A stretch of 64,000 bases of DNA from Tritrichomonas musculus (GCA_039105265.1 JAPFFF010000020.1:1381001-1445000); one strand, 5' to 3'; positions 41,201 to 50,930 are shown, counted from the first letter of the stretch. The notes: generated from the sequence alone by a model not told the origin. Numbers and translations are program-made.

Positions 41201-43128
41201 GCAATTACAGGATTTATTGTTAATTTAAGAAAATTGTTTTCATTAATTTCTTGTTCAAAATGTTTACAAAAACTATTTATCTCTTCAATAACCAATTTAT
41301 CTTGTTTAGGAATTGAATCTATTTCACAATTGCTTACATTCAAACAAAAGCATTTCAACTGGCCAAATAATTCAATAAATGAATTGATTTCAATTGAATT
41401 CATTATAATAACGTTTTTTTCAAAACAAATAACAACCTTGGCTTGGCTTAAAGGTAGCAATGACAATGAAAATGTAAGAAAATTAGTTTTGAGAATGTTC
41501 ATCAGATCTTTTACATTATCAACATACAAAAATTGGAAATTTGAATACAATTCTCGTAATGTATCGTCCTGTATGTTATATTTATGTTTGATAGAAAGTG
41601 AGTAATAAGTTTTTACTTTTTCAGTATTTCTTGCCAACAGGTTTCCATTTTGATATAATTTTGAGAGTTCATTTAATGCAAAATAAGAATTTTTTTCAGC
41701 AAGAAAAGACCAATAATGAACGAAATCTAAATCATGAATATTTTTAACTGTTTTAATTGTGTCATTTTCCGGCAACTGCTCTGGTATTACTGAGTAATAT
41801 TCAAAATAAAACTTGTCAATCATGTACTTAATTGTAGGTCTTTCTTGAGGATTTCTTCTTGTGCATAGTTCACACAATTCACGTAACGATGCCCATTCAG
41901 GAGGGAAATCATCAAAATGGATCTGAACTTGCGATGGCTTCGTGTTAATGAAAGGTGATTTTTCAAAAATAATATAATATATCATGAGTCCTAATGAATA
42001 AATGTCAACTTCAAATGAATAATTCTTAGCACTGCCTTTCAGTATTTCTGGTGCCATCCAAATGTTACCAAAATCAGTTGACATTTCTTCATTTCTTTGA
42101 TATCTTAAATTAACAGTCATCAGATCATAATCAATAAGAACAGCAGTTTTATTTTTATCAATTATGACATTATTTGGCTTTAGATCGCGATAAATGAAAT
42201 TTTTATTATGAAGATATTCAATGACGATCATGATTTCAAATATTATTTTCACTTTTTCAGAATATAAAAGTTTCATTTGTGAAATTGATTTTAACGTCTC
42301 TCCTTTAATATACTCCAAAATGAGGTATTGTTCATATTTTTCGATTTTCTTTCCATAAAAACGAGAAATAAACGGATGTTTGATATTTAAATAGTTCTTT
42401 TCTTCTCTCGCCATTAACTTATCGGCATCAGAAAATTTGAATGATTTCAAAATAAAAAATTTTTGTGTTTCAAAATGAAAAACTAATTTGATTGAAGAGG
42501 AACTTCCCATCACATTCAATGGCAAATTAATACAATTATCATTTTCTAATGAAATTTCCTCGGTTTTTGCTTCAATATTCTCAATTCGATTCTTATTACA
42601 TTCGATGTAGCCGTTAAAAATGTAAAAAGACGCAATAATTCGGCGAGTATGAAGCCAAATATTCTCAATTTCTTCTGAAAGAGGATTTTTTGGATTAAGT
42701 AGATTTGAAAAAGATTCAACTGCTGACAAAAAGTTGCTCTTTTCGAAAATATCAAAATTATAAATATTGGAAGGAATAATTGATTCAGCGATAAATAGTT
42801 GTTTTATATCGTCTGATAGAAATAATGTAATATAATTAAAACGGTTTTGGAAAAAGTTTCTGAGTAATGAAATATTTGAAGATAAAAGAATAAATATAAA
42901 ATTTCTTTGGCACATCGCTAAATATAATGAGTCATCGATATTTATTTGTCCAATTATTAATGTTGCTTGCTTATTACTTGGCTTTTGAGGTATATCCAAA
43001 TCCTGTAAATTATTATTAGTAATATAAAAGAATTTAAAGGCAGCCAAATAAGTATCAAAGTAACGCGAAGTCATTTTTATATAACCTTTGCTAAATTTTT
43101 CTTTAAAATCTTCAAGAGTAGGATTCAT
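38164..43128 (-). CDS. Kinase-pseudokinase-Sel1 repeat protein, 1654 residues
   Basis: An intact ORF from ATG 43128. Residues 1-200 are an uncharacterised helical head. Kinase 1 spans about 208-455: FFILKSF Lys, YLILEYIKGETLKSI, IYRDLKPNN (Asp315; HRD is YRD), IDYD at 333 (DFG changed to DYD), WMAPEIL, VDIYSLGLMIYYI and NPQERPTI. Residues about 455-540 hold degenerate Sel1-like sequence. Residues about 720-895 form a second kinase fold: ITGIIYEYMNNGTLLDF, then NHQAINLSNIF (HRD lost), no DFG, YYSAPDYNSLESDIKSFGEI. This is a pseudokinase. Residues about 990-1630 are some fourteen Sel1 repeats (LGRLYEKGKGVSKNYLKAKD and similar). The plan suggests a signalling scaffold with one possibly active kinase. 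Its last residues lie in an inverted repeat. Confidence 0.9.
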   Translation of the reverse strand: MNPTLEDFKEKFSKGYIKMTSRYFDTYLAAFKFFYITNNNLQDLDIPQKPSNKQATLIIGQINIDDSLYLAMCQRNFIFILLSSNISLLRNFFQNRFNYITLFLSDDIKQLFIAESIIPSNIYNFDIFEKSNFLSAVESFSNLLNPKNPLSEEIENIWLHTRRIIASFYIFNGYIECNKNRIENIEAKTEEISLENDNCINLPLNVMGSSSSIKLVFHFETQKFFILKSFKFSDADKLMAREEKNYLNIKHPFISRFYGKKIEKYEQYLILEYIKGETLKSISQMKLLYSEKVKIIFEIMIVIEYLHNKNFIYRDLKPNNVIIDKNKTAVLIDYDLMTVNLRYQRNEEMSTDFGNIWMAPEILKGSAKNYSFEVDIYSLGLMIYYIIFEKSPFINTKPSQVQIHFDDFPPEWASLRELCELCTRRNPQERPTIKYMIDKFYFEYYSVIPEQLPENDTIKTVKNIHDLDFVHYWSFLAEKNSYFALNELSKLYQNGNLLARNTEKVKTYYSLSIKHKYNIQDDTLRELYSNFQFLYVDNVKDLMNILKTNFLTFSLSLLPLSQAKVVICFEKNVIIMNSIEINSFIELFGQLKCFCLNVSNCEIDSIPKQDKLVIEEINSFCKHFEQEINENNFLKLTINPVIAYTIRRYLFSSFIFTDNSFFNFDPYNKDDKKITRMTLIPILKTIKNNELMKKEFRMLYKSLLIEQADFLSKNDKVNIHKCKKEDFIVLRNLQSDSHFTLDLILHIKKFHVFTLKKYNNLDDLAEEIKFCESCTHECFVPFYGFVEENDKITGIIYEYMNNGTLLDFVNKNKGKIGKIQSFTFIVIIYLTIYYLGKNFPNHQAINLSNIFLNHDNIPFVSYTYYSAPDYNSLESDIKSFGEIIDILFESIDNNSIHKEENLDIGINPSITFHKSDIKTLNELRDFIFNEIDLPHFSSYYIINNDEQIQMFNAINFIFEMIHIIVYSTNPDKFAQIMVDMHYIANIVSLKVMKNVGEILYQIGLIFDDGITKRKHDYPKARHYFELSIEKSQNDKALFHLGHLYNFGHGVEQNYLKAKELYEQSSKSNNLFATIYLGILYENGNGIPKDIEKADELFDKAINLKENDSSHVAMGIGRRFYYGFDVEQNYFRAIKYIEISAKKGNKLALFQLAYMYEKGLGFDIDYAKAKENYEKAGSLGVSKAYIKIGNFYFNGQFFKRDINEAKKYYELAIKTNNSENKKDPNDLTDQNDQKDPKAYFKLGWFYYNGLCFVKDKSKGQTYFKKYGDAVSDIVVSFGLYYENGFGVVQNYEKAKEYYELAYDFGNVKAIYQLGVLYKYGNGVEKNISKSNEYFNEYYEKNIKYDTNLIGRDRKDSEEHFFNPESHFNLFEQNNSYIFLNLGKLYEKGYGVKQDYSKAKKYYELAVHHKNVKGYFNLGYLYEKGLGVQQDYLKAKDYYEISAEKNNSKAFYYLGRLYEKGKGVSKNYLKAKDLYERAAEQNNLEAVFQLGFLYLNGKGVDFDIKKSSDYFLKCIKIFNEMKSEELQSKYNIFKYISNTNIGLYYISYSPDFEKGISYLKKAVYDSFPIAQNCYGLCCQFYEKNLSNARYMFEKASKSHFLLASFNMAHLLEANNENANAIQYYIKASDDGDSNLSMKYRRYEILILIQLISDIFE

Positions 43129-44023
43129 TCAAAAAAAACTTTAAAAACCATCACTTCAAAAAGTTATTATTTGACGTTATTATTAAATAAATCCAAAATA
43201 TTCTATAAGATCTCAGAAAAATTAACACATTTTTATCTTAATGAAATTAAATTATTTTTTAAATATTATAGTATATATATGAAATAATAATATCCTAATG
43301 TCATATTTATATATAAATTATGTAAACAAAATATTCAAAGAAAAAACCGCGAGTATACTACACCCTTAATTACTTTATTAAAATATTTGAATAACCTTCA
43401 CGGCCATAGGCCGTAGTTGGAGAGTGCTGTTTTCAAATCCGTAATTTTGCCGAAGCCACTCTATACAAACGCCGTATTTTATTTGGTTGATTTTGAATTG
43501 AATATAATTATATTATTTTTCAAATTCTTTTGGATTCAATTAATATAATTACTTACGAGTAATTTCATATTACATATTTGATAATAAATATATGTTATTT
43601 GATATTGCTTTAAAAACTTTTTATTTATTAATATTAGTAATGAGGCGAGGATAAATTGAGTAAATAATGTTATGCTGATGATGAATAAAAGCAGCTTACA
43701 TAACTGCTAGGACAATCATATGAAAGTGAAATTAGTTTCTGTAATAAATTGGTTTAGTCTAATAAAATGAGTTTTATATATAATATAAAGTATTCAAAGT
43801 AGTTATTCAAAAAGTTTTAACCTGGCCGTTTTTTATAAACCGTAATTGCAACTTAGTGCGCAGTAATTCCAAAATTCAGCATAAACTATTTAAAAATAGG
43901 TAATATCGCCGTAGTTTACAAAACCGCCGAAGAGTTAATATTTGAATATATGAAACTATTAAAAACTATTAAAATAGAATAAATTAGCGAAAATTGAAAA
44001 CAAATAATGCTTTGGTGACATTA
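43129..44023. other. Intergenic DNA with two GC-richer structured patches
   Basis: Around 43398-43490 there is a small palindrome ACGGCCATAGGCCGT. Around 43820-43935 there is another GC-richer patch with CCGTAGTTTACAAAACCGCC. Outer sequences ATTTGAATAACCTTCACGGC and the inverted ATATTCAAATATTAACTCTT-type end are weakly related, so these may be two ends of an old foldback element. There is no ORF and no tRNA fold that I could build. Confidence 0.35.
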
Positions 44024-45290
44024 TAGGGTGGTCGATATTGACCTAGAAAAAAATTTTGTAAGTAAAAAATTAAAGTTATTTCATGATAAATATTTTTTTT
44101 AGATAACATAATCTCCATCGAGTTCAATACAGCGTTTGAGTCTTTTTTCCCAGTTTTCAAAAAGTGATTTAAAAAATTGCTTTGATTTTGAAGTCAAAAA
44201 TTCATTAATGGCAGAAAGAAGCTCTTCCTCAGATTCGAACTCTCTTCCTTTGAAATAATCCTTCACAGTCCCAAATAATCCAAAGTCAGATGGTGCTAAA
44301 TCGGGACTGTAAGGAGGATGAGGAATTCTTTCAAAGGTAGTTTTTGCAATAAAACTTTCAACGACCTTGGCATTATGAGAAGGCGCATTATCAAAATGCA
44401 GAAGCATTTGTTGTTTCTGATTTTTAGCTTTCTTAACAACATCTAAATCTGCTAATTTTTGTAGAATCATATTGATAAAATAATCAGAGTTTATTTTAAT
44501 CCCTTTTGGTTTGACATCTATCAATTGAACTCCGTCTGCATTGAAAAATATCGTTACCATTGTTTTTTTCTGAATATCTGATGGTGATACAATATCTTGA
44601 CGTTCATCAAAATCAAAAACCCACATCCTTTTATAATTGTACCTGTATTCAAACCAGCATTCGTCACCAGTAAGAATGAATTTAAAATTATTTTTTTTTT
44701 GCTTTATCTAGATAACATAAAATTGTCCTTGAAATCTCAATTCTAACGGACTTGTGTAAAGCATTCAATTGATGCGGGATCCATCTTAAATGAATATTTT
44801 TCATATGCAATGAATCAATCAAGTGAGACAATATTGTTGAATGTGCACAATGAGCCTTTCGAGAAATCATCCTAGCTGTAATAAATGGATCAAAGTTAAG
44901 TTCACGTAGAATTAAATCATCTATTTGTTCATCTGGGCTTGGAATGGTGTGAAGGTCTCCACGACCCAATTTTATTTCTTTGATCCAAAAATATGTTGAA
45001 GCTGGAGAGTATGCATCCTCGCCATACACTTGTTACAATTCGGCAATTATATCTTTTGGTTTTGTTTCTTTACGAAGCAAATACTTAATGACGAATCTCT
45101 GTTCGAGGGACATAAAAATAAAAAAATAAACGTACATAAAATTAAACGTCTGTTTAGTAAACCAGTATATTGATTTCGATTTAATGCTTTTATGGTTAAA
45201 TTTATATACATATATACTAGTTATTTTTTTAAAAAAATTTCTCCGATTGCTTATACAAATAAAGTTTCTAGGTCAATAACGACCACCCTA
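44024..45290 (-). mobile_element. Mariner-family transposon
   Basis: The element is 1267 bp, typical for mariner. Terminal inverted repeats TAGGGTGGTCGATATTGACC (left) and the complement of TAGGGTGGTCGTTATTGACC (right) run about 26-28 bp with one mismatch. The TA target duplication is at 44022-44023 and 45291-45292. It contains one transposase gene on the minus strand (44099-45113). Ends and target site look intact although the transposase is not. Confidence 0.95.
44099..45113 (-). pseudogene. Mariner transposase (DD34D), inactivated
   Basis: The coding sequence starts at 45113 (MSLEQRFVIKYLLRKETKPK), continues IKLGRGDLHTIPSP and RWIPHQL (mariner linker motif), then the catalytic motifs LTGDECW, LLHFDNAPSHNA and YSPDLAPSDFGLF. 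The second and third Asp are separated by exactly 34 residues, the mariner signature. Two lesions are visible: an in-frame TAA at 45035-45033 in place of one codon (IIAEL, stop, QVYGED), and a frame change at the 11-T tract near 44690-44700 between LDKAKKK and NNFKFILTG. All catalytic residues are still present, so decay is recent. Reaction: cut-and-paste transposition at TA. Confidence 0.93.
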
Positions 45291-45350
45291 TAAATGAATA
45301 AGATTGTTTTTAATATGTAAAGTAAATGAACTTCTATTTAATCGAAACAA

Positions 45351-45503
45351 ATGACACTGAATTCTTTGTTATACAATCGCATGAAGAGGAGGGATGCGAA
45401 AGAGAATGAATGGTGCATCGATAAGAACGATAAGCCAATAGATGATGAAACAACGATTATGTATCTAACTGGTGGAGGAGAGTCAATATTGATGCTGAAC
45501 TAG
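45351..45503 (+). CDS. Small orphan ORF, 50 residues
   Basis: ATG 45351 encodes MTLNSLLYNRMKRRDAKENE ... DDETTIMYLTGGGESILMLN. It is GC-richer than the flanks and has coding-like codon use. It lies between two DNA transposons. I do not recognise it. Composition resembles the islands at 1-880 and 27.9-28.6 kb, so an origin from a larger mobile element is possible but unproved. Confidence 0.4.
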   Translation: MTLNSLLYNRMKRRDAKENEWCIDKNDKPIDDETTIMYLTGGGESILMLN

Positions 45504-45663
45504 AAATTTTAATGTTCTAATTCAAAATTATATATGTATTATGATGATTATTATTAAACGTTGCATTAAAAAATAAGATTATGAAATTCTTCCACAGACT
45601 CACGACAACATTATTAAAATACTCTCACTCAATATTCATTTTAATTTTTCATTTCTATTACAA

Positions 45664-45980
45664 ATGACTACAGATAACTACTATGATAACATCAGTGATT
45701 TCGATGGTATTGAACCTGTTGCGAATACAATTCCTGGGGATATTAAAAGATTGATATCACATTGTAGTCACAATTATTATGATAGATGCTACTTCTTCTG
45801 TCCGAGTGAGAAACAATTCTATAGATACTCTAAGGTGGATATGCTATCAAATTAAATTGAAGTAAAGTTAATAAGAAATCCGTTAAATATAATTTTATTT
45901 GTGATGAAGACTTCGATAGATTCATGAAAAAAATCGAAAAAATGAAATCACTAGTTCTACCATCAATGAGATCAAAATAA
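45664..45980 (+). other. Broken small coding segment, unrecognised
   Basis: From ATG 45664 the product begins MTTDNYYDNISDFDGIEPVA and includes a Cys/Tyr-rich patch (CSHNYYDRCYFFCPSEKQFY). A second coding-like piece lies just downstream (FICDEDFDRFMKKIEKMKSL). It appears to have about one break. It could be a relic of a large virus-like or other mobile element, or a host gene; no defining domain is visible. Confidence 0.35.
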
Positions 45981-46146
45981 AACAAATTTATTTTTACCTC
46001 CAAAAACATCATTTTTTATATCTCTCACATGTTATAAAATATATAAACTGGTTTCAATTAGTCGGAACCATTGAATTTTTTAATTTTGAATTAATCTCAA
46101 ACTTTTTGAAATAATTTATTAAAACTATAGTTTTTTTAATCAAAAT

Positions 46147-47208
46147 ATGAAAAATTACAAAGTCCGCTATCATGATGATGCAATTCGACAAATGTTAGAG
46201 GCCAAATTAAAATCGCGATTTATTCGAAAATTACATGTTTCACCAAAGCGAATTGCTAGAATTAATAAAGGTTTGCCAGCAAATAATCCAGGCGCCCCAG
46301 CAAAATTCAAAGACTACCACAAAAAATTCGTTGTCGATTTAGTTTTGGCTAATCCATATATTAAATCCTCTGAAATACGATCATCTTTTGAATCATTATA
46401 TCATATGACAATATCAGCAGGAACTGTCTCAACTATACTCAAAACAAATAAAATATTCTATGGGGCTCCAATAAAGATCCAAAAATTAACAGATTACCAG
46501 ATAATTGAAAGATTTAATTTTTCATCAGAATGCTTAAATCAAAATGAGTTTTTTTTCCAAAATAATGTGTTCACAGACGAATCAAAATTTTCAAATAATC
46601 CAGATTTTATTAGAATATACAGATTAAAAGGTGATATATCTGAAAAATATACTTCAGCATTTGAAAAGTTTCCCGTAAGTGTTATGGTCTGGGGAGCAAT
46701 TGCATACAATTTTAAATCGGAATTAGTTTTTTTTGAATCAACAGTAAATTCTGATGTGTATTTAAATATGCTTAAAGAAACAAAAATTTTTGAAATTTTA
46801 CAAAATCATTTCAAAAGTTCAAACTTTTTCTTTGAGCAAGATGGAGCATCTTGCCATTTTGAAGAAAAAGTCTTAAATTATATTTTTGAAAGGTCAAATC
46901 TTGTTTGTGGTTGGCCTGCAAATTCTCCAGATTTGATCCCCATCGAAATGATGTGGGCCATTGTGAAATTCCGCATATCAAGATATGAAATTGACCAAAA
47001 ACCGTCGACAAAGGCCGAATTAATATCAGCTATAAAACGAGAATGGGACTCAATTGATATAGAAGTGGTAAATAGATTAGTATTATCTTTCAGAAAAAGA
47101 CTCGAGTTATGCATTCACTTAGGTGGAAATTCGATTGGTCCATATTTGAAATATCGAAATTACGATATTTCAAAAATTGAAAAAAAAAGACCCTCCTTTA
47201 ATTTTTAA
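46147..47208 (+). CDS. Tc1-family transposase (DD34E)
   Basis: A 353-residue ORF from ATG 46147. The N-terminal part is a helix-turn-helix DNA-binding region (PKRIARINKGLPANNPGAPA, TISAGTVSTILKTNKI). Catalytic motifs follow: VFTDESKFS (first Asp), SVMVWGAI (typical Tc1 VWG), FEQDGASCH (second Asp) and NSPDLIPIEMMW (Glu). The spacing from second Asp to Glu is exactly 34 residues, the Tc1 DD34E signature. All three catalytic residues are present and the frame is uninterrupted to KKRPSFNF. This transposase may still be functional, unlike the nearby mariner. It acts on its own inverted repeats by cut-and-paste at TA. Confidence 0.93.
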   Translation: MKNYKVRYHDDAIRQMLEAKLKSRFIRKLHVSPKRIARINKGLPANNPGAPAKFKDYHKKFVVDLVLANPYIKSSEIRSSFESLYHMTISAGTVSTILKTNKIFYGAPIKIQKLTDYQIIERFNFSSECLNQNEFFFQNNVFTDESKFSNNPDFIRIYRLKGDISEKYTSAFEKFPVSVMVWGAIAYNFKSELVFFESTVNSDVYLNMLKETKIFEILQNHFKSSNFFFEQDGASCHFEEKVLNYIFERSNLVCGWPANSPDLIPIEMMWAIVKFRISRYEIDQKPSTKAELISAIKREWDSIDIEVVNRLVLSFRKRLELCIHLGGNSIGPYLKYRNYDISKIEKKRPSFNF

Positions 47209-47527
47209 TGATGAGTTAGATTCTCAGTTATTTTATTATTATGGAAAAGGATGGAAAAAAACAGGTGAAATTTTAAATATAAATAAAAATTTAGTTAAAT
47301 ATAGAACAAATTGTTTAATTAGAAAAAAAAGAAATGATGAAACCCCAAAATTACTTTTAACCCAAACAATAAATACTATCAAGAAAATTATGTATCCAAT
47401 TCCTCAAATTAATAATTATTATTTTGGCCAAAATGAAAATTTTGAAGAACTCGAAGCTATAGATCATTTTCCTTTAGTTACTTATATAGATGATGAGAAA
47501 CAAGATTCTGATTATGATTCAGATTAA
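47189..47527 (+). CDS. Second frame of the Tc1-like element, HTH-like tail
   Basis: This frame overlaps the end of the transposase, begins without an ATG at the nine-A tract 47181-47189, and reads DPPLIFNDELDSQLFYYYGK, then GWKKTGEILNINKNLVKYRT, a helix-turn-helix or Myb-like pattern. A long acidic tail ends DEKQDSDYDSD. It could be a C-terminal extension reached by a +1 or -1 shift at the A tract, a second protein, or a once-fused domain put out of frame by one indel. The preserved codon pattern argues that it was translated recently. Confidence 0.5.
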   Translation, partial: DPPLIFNDELDSQLFYYYGKGWKKTGEILNINKNLVKYRTNCLIRKKRNDETPKLLLTQTINTIKKIMYPIPQINNYYFGQNENFEELEAIDHFPLVTYIDDEKQDSDYDSD

Positions 47528-47674
47528 TAAAAAAAAAGCTTTTAATAAAACGGAACCATTTTTGAATACTCTATTAAACTTTTTCTATTAAAATGATGTG
47601 AGATGAACTAAAAAAAGCATTATCAAAAAGTTAAATTGAATTAAAAATGGTTCCGATTTATTGAAGCTAGTTTA

Positions 47675-48581
47675 AAAATTGTGAATCGATATGAACTGAT
47701 GCGATTCCTTATCATATAAATCGTTAGTGAATGTGATTATGAGAATTAGTATAGCATAGTCTCCGCTATCGACAAGCCTATACTTAAGCCCATTTCAAAG
47801 CCACTTGGAGCCTTTGGAAGCCTCCCAGAGCCTTCAAAAAGGTCATTTGAGTCTAATTCTCTTACAAAATTCTTTCATATAAACATTTAATTATAATATT
47901 TATATATTTAAAATATAATATGCAAAATGTTGGAATTGTTAACAGTCATTTTGAAGACATAAAAGTTCTTTTATAAAGAACAATTCAATTTTTTGATAAG
48001 ATTTGAATGATTTTTTATAACTTATTAAATATAATTTTCACAGTAAAAATCATAAAATATCAATTTTATTTCATTTGTTTATTATAATATAGATATAAAT
48101 ATACTATATATTGCAATATTAACTTTTTTTTCTAAAAATTTATATTACCTATGGTATAATTATTTATAGAAAGTTGATAATTACTTGCCTAATATGATAA
48201 ATAAATATTTTAATACAGCCAGAATTACATTATCATCCAAGTAAAATGAAAAATCAATATTTATTTAAATAATCAACTTTTTCTCAAAATTGACTTTTGG
48301 AATTGGGTCCATTTTTTATTGTTGATATAATAATAATCATAAAGTTGAAAAATTGAAATATTACAATAGTGATAGCAATTTTAAAGTAGACAAAGAAGAA
48401 TCAAAACCCAGTTTTTTTCAAATTTTAGATTTTCCTTATTCATGAATTACAATTTTTTTTCATAATACTCCAGCTCATAGCTTTAATTTGAATGACAACT
48501 GTTCATCAAGAAATATGTAAAAAAAATAATAATAGTTAAAATTATCATTTTAAATAAATAAATCTGAATAATCACTTATTT
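47675..48581. other. Intergenic DNA with a GC-richer patch
   Basis: A patch at about 47755-47850 has repeated GAGCCTT/GAAGCCT units and is flanked by the short inverted pair GAGAATTAG (47741) and CTAATTCTC (47853). Its nature is unknown: a small element or a coding relic. The remainder is AT-rich with no gene. Confidence 0.4.
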
Positions 48582-49997
48582 TTAAAAGAATTTAGGCACA
48601 CTTTGGCTAGTCACCATTTTAGGATGAGTTTTATCTCTGTGGTTGACTGAATTTATTTCAATGTTTCCGATGGAAGGACTATGTGTCAGATTGATTGATT
48701 TTTTACTTTTTGTTGTAAATGATGGTTTCATAAATGGCGCTAATTTAGAATTGTTGATAGAGTTGTGTGATTTTCTTGCAGGTTTTGTTCCCAGCTTCAT
48801 GCTCGGCGACAATCTGATTGGTGAATTCACATTCAAGAAAGGATACAACAAAGAGAAAGGCAGTCTATCAATTTTATCTTGATTCTGTACTTTATAATAA
48901 ACGGTGTCGCTTTTTTGTAAACGTTCAATTGGTGGAAATGATTTGAATTCAAAATGATCGTCCTTTTGAAAAAGTTCCATGATGCCAGAACGGTTTCCGC
49001 TGTTGTGGCTGTAGGAAGACGCAGAAAAAACGGTTATGCATTTATTATCAAAAACGCATTGAATTCCATCTCTCACGCATTCATGTGCCCTTACAATTCT
49101 TTTCAATGAGTTTTTGGCCAGGAAAAAGTTAACTGATGCTAGGTTAAATAAGTATCCTTGGCCTCTTGGATTTCCTCTGTACATGCAATTGAAGCCACTC
49201 GAAGGGTCTCCCCAGACGACGTCAGAAAAAAGGCTATTTTCATCAAACTGGACAATTGGTCGTGTTATATTTCTATTTAAGTCTTCAACAAGATCTAATC
49301 TAGGACTTAAACCACCATGTATACAAAAAGTCGTATCGTTGACGATAGCACATACAGGTAAATAAGAAAAAACATTTAAAAAAGCATCATATAATGTCTC
49401 TGAATATTTATAACAATTCATATCATTATGATCTGCTAGATATTCATGGTATAATTCATTGCTTTGCTCATTTTCTAAATTCATAAGTAATATTGATTTT
49501 GGTGGTGTATCATCTTCTAATAATGTTGACTTTTTTGGATTGTAGTAATTTAAAATTTCTTCTTTAAATCCATATTTGCTACAAATTAAATCAAATTCAT
49601 GATTCCCTCTAATCATGAAAAATAAATCAGGGCGAATAACTTTTAATGCAAGTAATATTGTAATACATTCTATAGAAAAATTACCACGATCAACATAATC
49701 ACCAAGAAACAAAACTTTTTTCTGATTATTTTGAAAATAATTTAAAATACGTATTAAATCATGAAAGCTACCATGAATGTCCCCAACAATAATTACATCA
49801 CCATCAATTTGCAAAATATTGTTTTCTTTTTCAAATATTTCTTTAGCATCATGACATAAATTTAATAAAACATTTTCATCAAAAGATGGAATTGGATCTC
49901 CATTTTTTGATAAATATCCGACATCAAGAAGTTTATTTATTGAATTTTTAAAAACAAAAGAATATGTTGATAAGATAAATGTTGCAGTTTTATTCAT
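48582..49997 (-). CDS. PPP-family Ser/Thr protein phosphatase
   Basis: The first ATG of the frame is 49997, giving 471 residues starting MNKTATFILS; codons upstream are open but begin with TTG. All PPP metal and catalytic motifs are present: GDIHGSF (72-78), FLGDYVDRGN, IRGNHEFD, CIHGGLSP, VVWGDPSSGF, VRAHECV and FSASSYSHNSGNRSG. The fold is PP1/PP2A-like. A roughly 100-residue tail follows the catalytic core, rich in Ser, Lys and Pro (SPSIGNIEINSVNHRDKTHP), and may carry targeting or phosphorylation sites. The insert DDTPPKSILLMNLENEQSNE in the core is unusual in length. It removes phosphate from Ser/Thr; substrates are unknown. The gene looks intact. Confidence 0.95.
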   Translation of the reverse strand: MNKTATFILSTYSFVFKNSINKLLDVGYLSKNGDPIPSFDENVLLNLCHDAKEIFEKENNILQIDGDVIIVGDIHGSFHDLIRILNYFQNNQKKVLFLGDYVDRGNFSIECITILLALKVIRPDLFFMIRGNHEFDLICSKYGFKEEILNYYNPKKSTLLEDDTPPKSILLMNLENEQSNELYHEYLADHNDMNCYKYSETLYDAFLNVFSYLPVCAIVNDTTFCIHGGLSPRLDLVEDLNRNITRPIVQFDENSLFSDVVWGDPSSGFNCMYRGNPRGQGYLFNLASVNFFLAKNSLKRIVRAHECVRDGIQCVFDNKCITVFSASSYSHNSGNRSGIMELFQKDDHFEFKSFPPIERLQKSDTVYYKVQNQDKIDRLPFSLLYPFLNVNSPIRLSPSMKLGTKPARKSHNSINNSKLAPFMKPSFTTKSKKSINLTHSPSIGNIEINSVNHRDKTHPKMVTSQSVPKFF

Positions 49998-50915
49998 TTT
50001 GCTTGCTGAACTTTTGAAAAGAATCAAGCGGTTTTCTTTGGAAAATCAAGCGTTTTTCATTGGAACGATATAATTCAATAGAATTTTTAATCGCTCATAT
50101 ATTTATTTTATTTCATATTCATTAATTTCTTTGTTTTTAAATGAGAAATATATATTTATCAATATATTTTTGTATTTTACAGCTCATCAGAAATTTTAAC
50201 ACTCAGAAAATTTGAAATAAAAATATTTCTTTTTTTTAAATATTAATATATAGCAAATTGTTGAACATACGATAAAAATAATTATAATTTCATAAAATCT
50301 AACTTTAAAAACAATTAAAACCAGAAGCAATTGTAAAAACAAATAAAGATATTTATTTTCAACAAAAACAAAAAAATAAACAGAAATAGCAATTCTTAAA
50401 ATCAGAAATATTAAATAATATTTCTGATTTTCCTCCTGTTTTATGAAAAAATGAAAATTATTTTTTAAAAATTAAATCGGAATGAAATGAATTATATAAC
50501 ATTTTGTTAAGCTTTAATGTATTGTTAGCACTAGCTTAAGAATGTATTAATTAAATTTATTTTTGTTATTAATATAATTATCATCCAAAATGTTCAACCC
50601 TCATATATTTGATATATGCAGAATACATAATAATTAAATTTTTTGTTAATAATATAGCTGGAAAACCAATATCAAGGTCCAATTTAGAATTCGAATAATC
50701 AAATTGAAAATCAAACTTTTAAAATCTTTTGATGAATCATTCATATATCTTTATTTATAAATGATAACTAAAAGAATTAAAAGCTAGATTTATTTTAAAT
50801 GACCAATAGCGATATTTTTATTCAATTTTATTTCAAATCGAATGTCGTAATTATAAGTATTTGAATTCAATTTTTTTCCAAGTTGAAAAAATAATCAGAA
50901 CAAAAATGATTGACT
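49998..50915. other. AT-rich intergenic DNA between divergent genes
   Basis: Holds the promoters of the phosphatase (minus) and BTB-F5/8C (plus) genes. No other feature seen. Confidence 0.5.
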
Positions 50916-50922
50916 TCATTTT
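50916..50922 (+). promoter_or_regulatory. Candidate initiator (TCATTTT) of the BTB-F5/8C gene
   Basis: TCATTTT starts 15 bases before ATG 50931, matching the usual spacing of the trichomonad initiator. Confidence 0.4.
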
Positions 50923-50930
50923 TATTAAAG

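Larger units (their letters stand above)
46044..47674 (+). mobile_element. Tc1-like DNA transposon
   Basis: A 1.63-kb element. The left end TAAACTGGTTTCAATTAGTC and the right end (complement of TAAACTAGCTTCAATAAATC) both continue GGAACCATT, giving an imperfect inverted repeat of about 29 bp. The motif CGGAACCATT occurs a third time at 47551, a likely subterminal binding site. The left side is preceded by TA, but the right side is followed by AAAATT, so the target duplication is not clean. It contains one large transposase frame and a second frame overlapping its end. Confidence 0.85.

Noticed and set aside
41195-41605. 136-residue plus-strand ORF
   Set aside because: Antisense shadow of the kinase-Sel1 gene.
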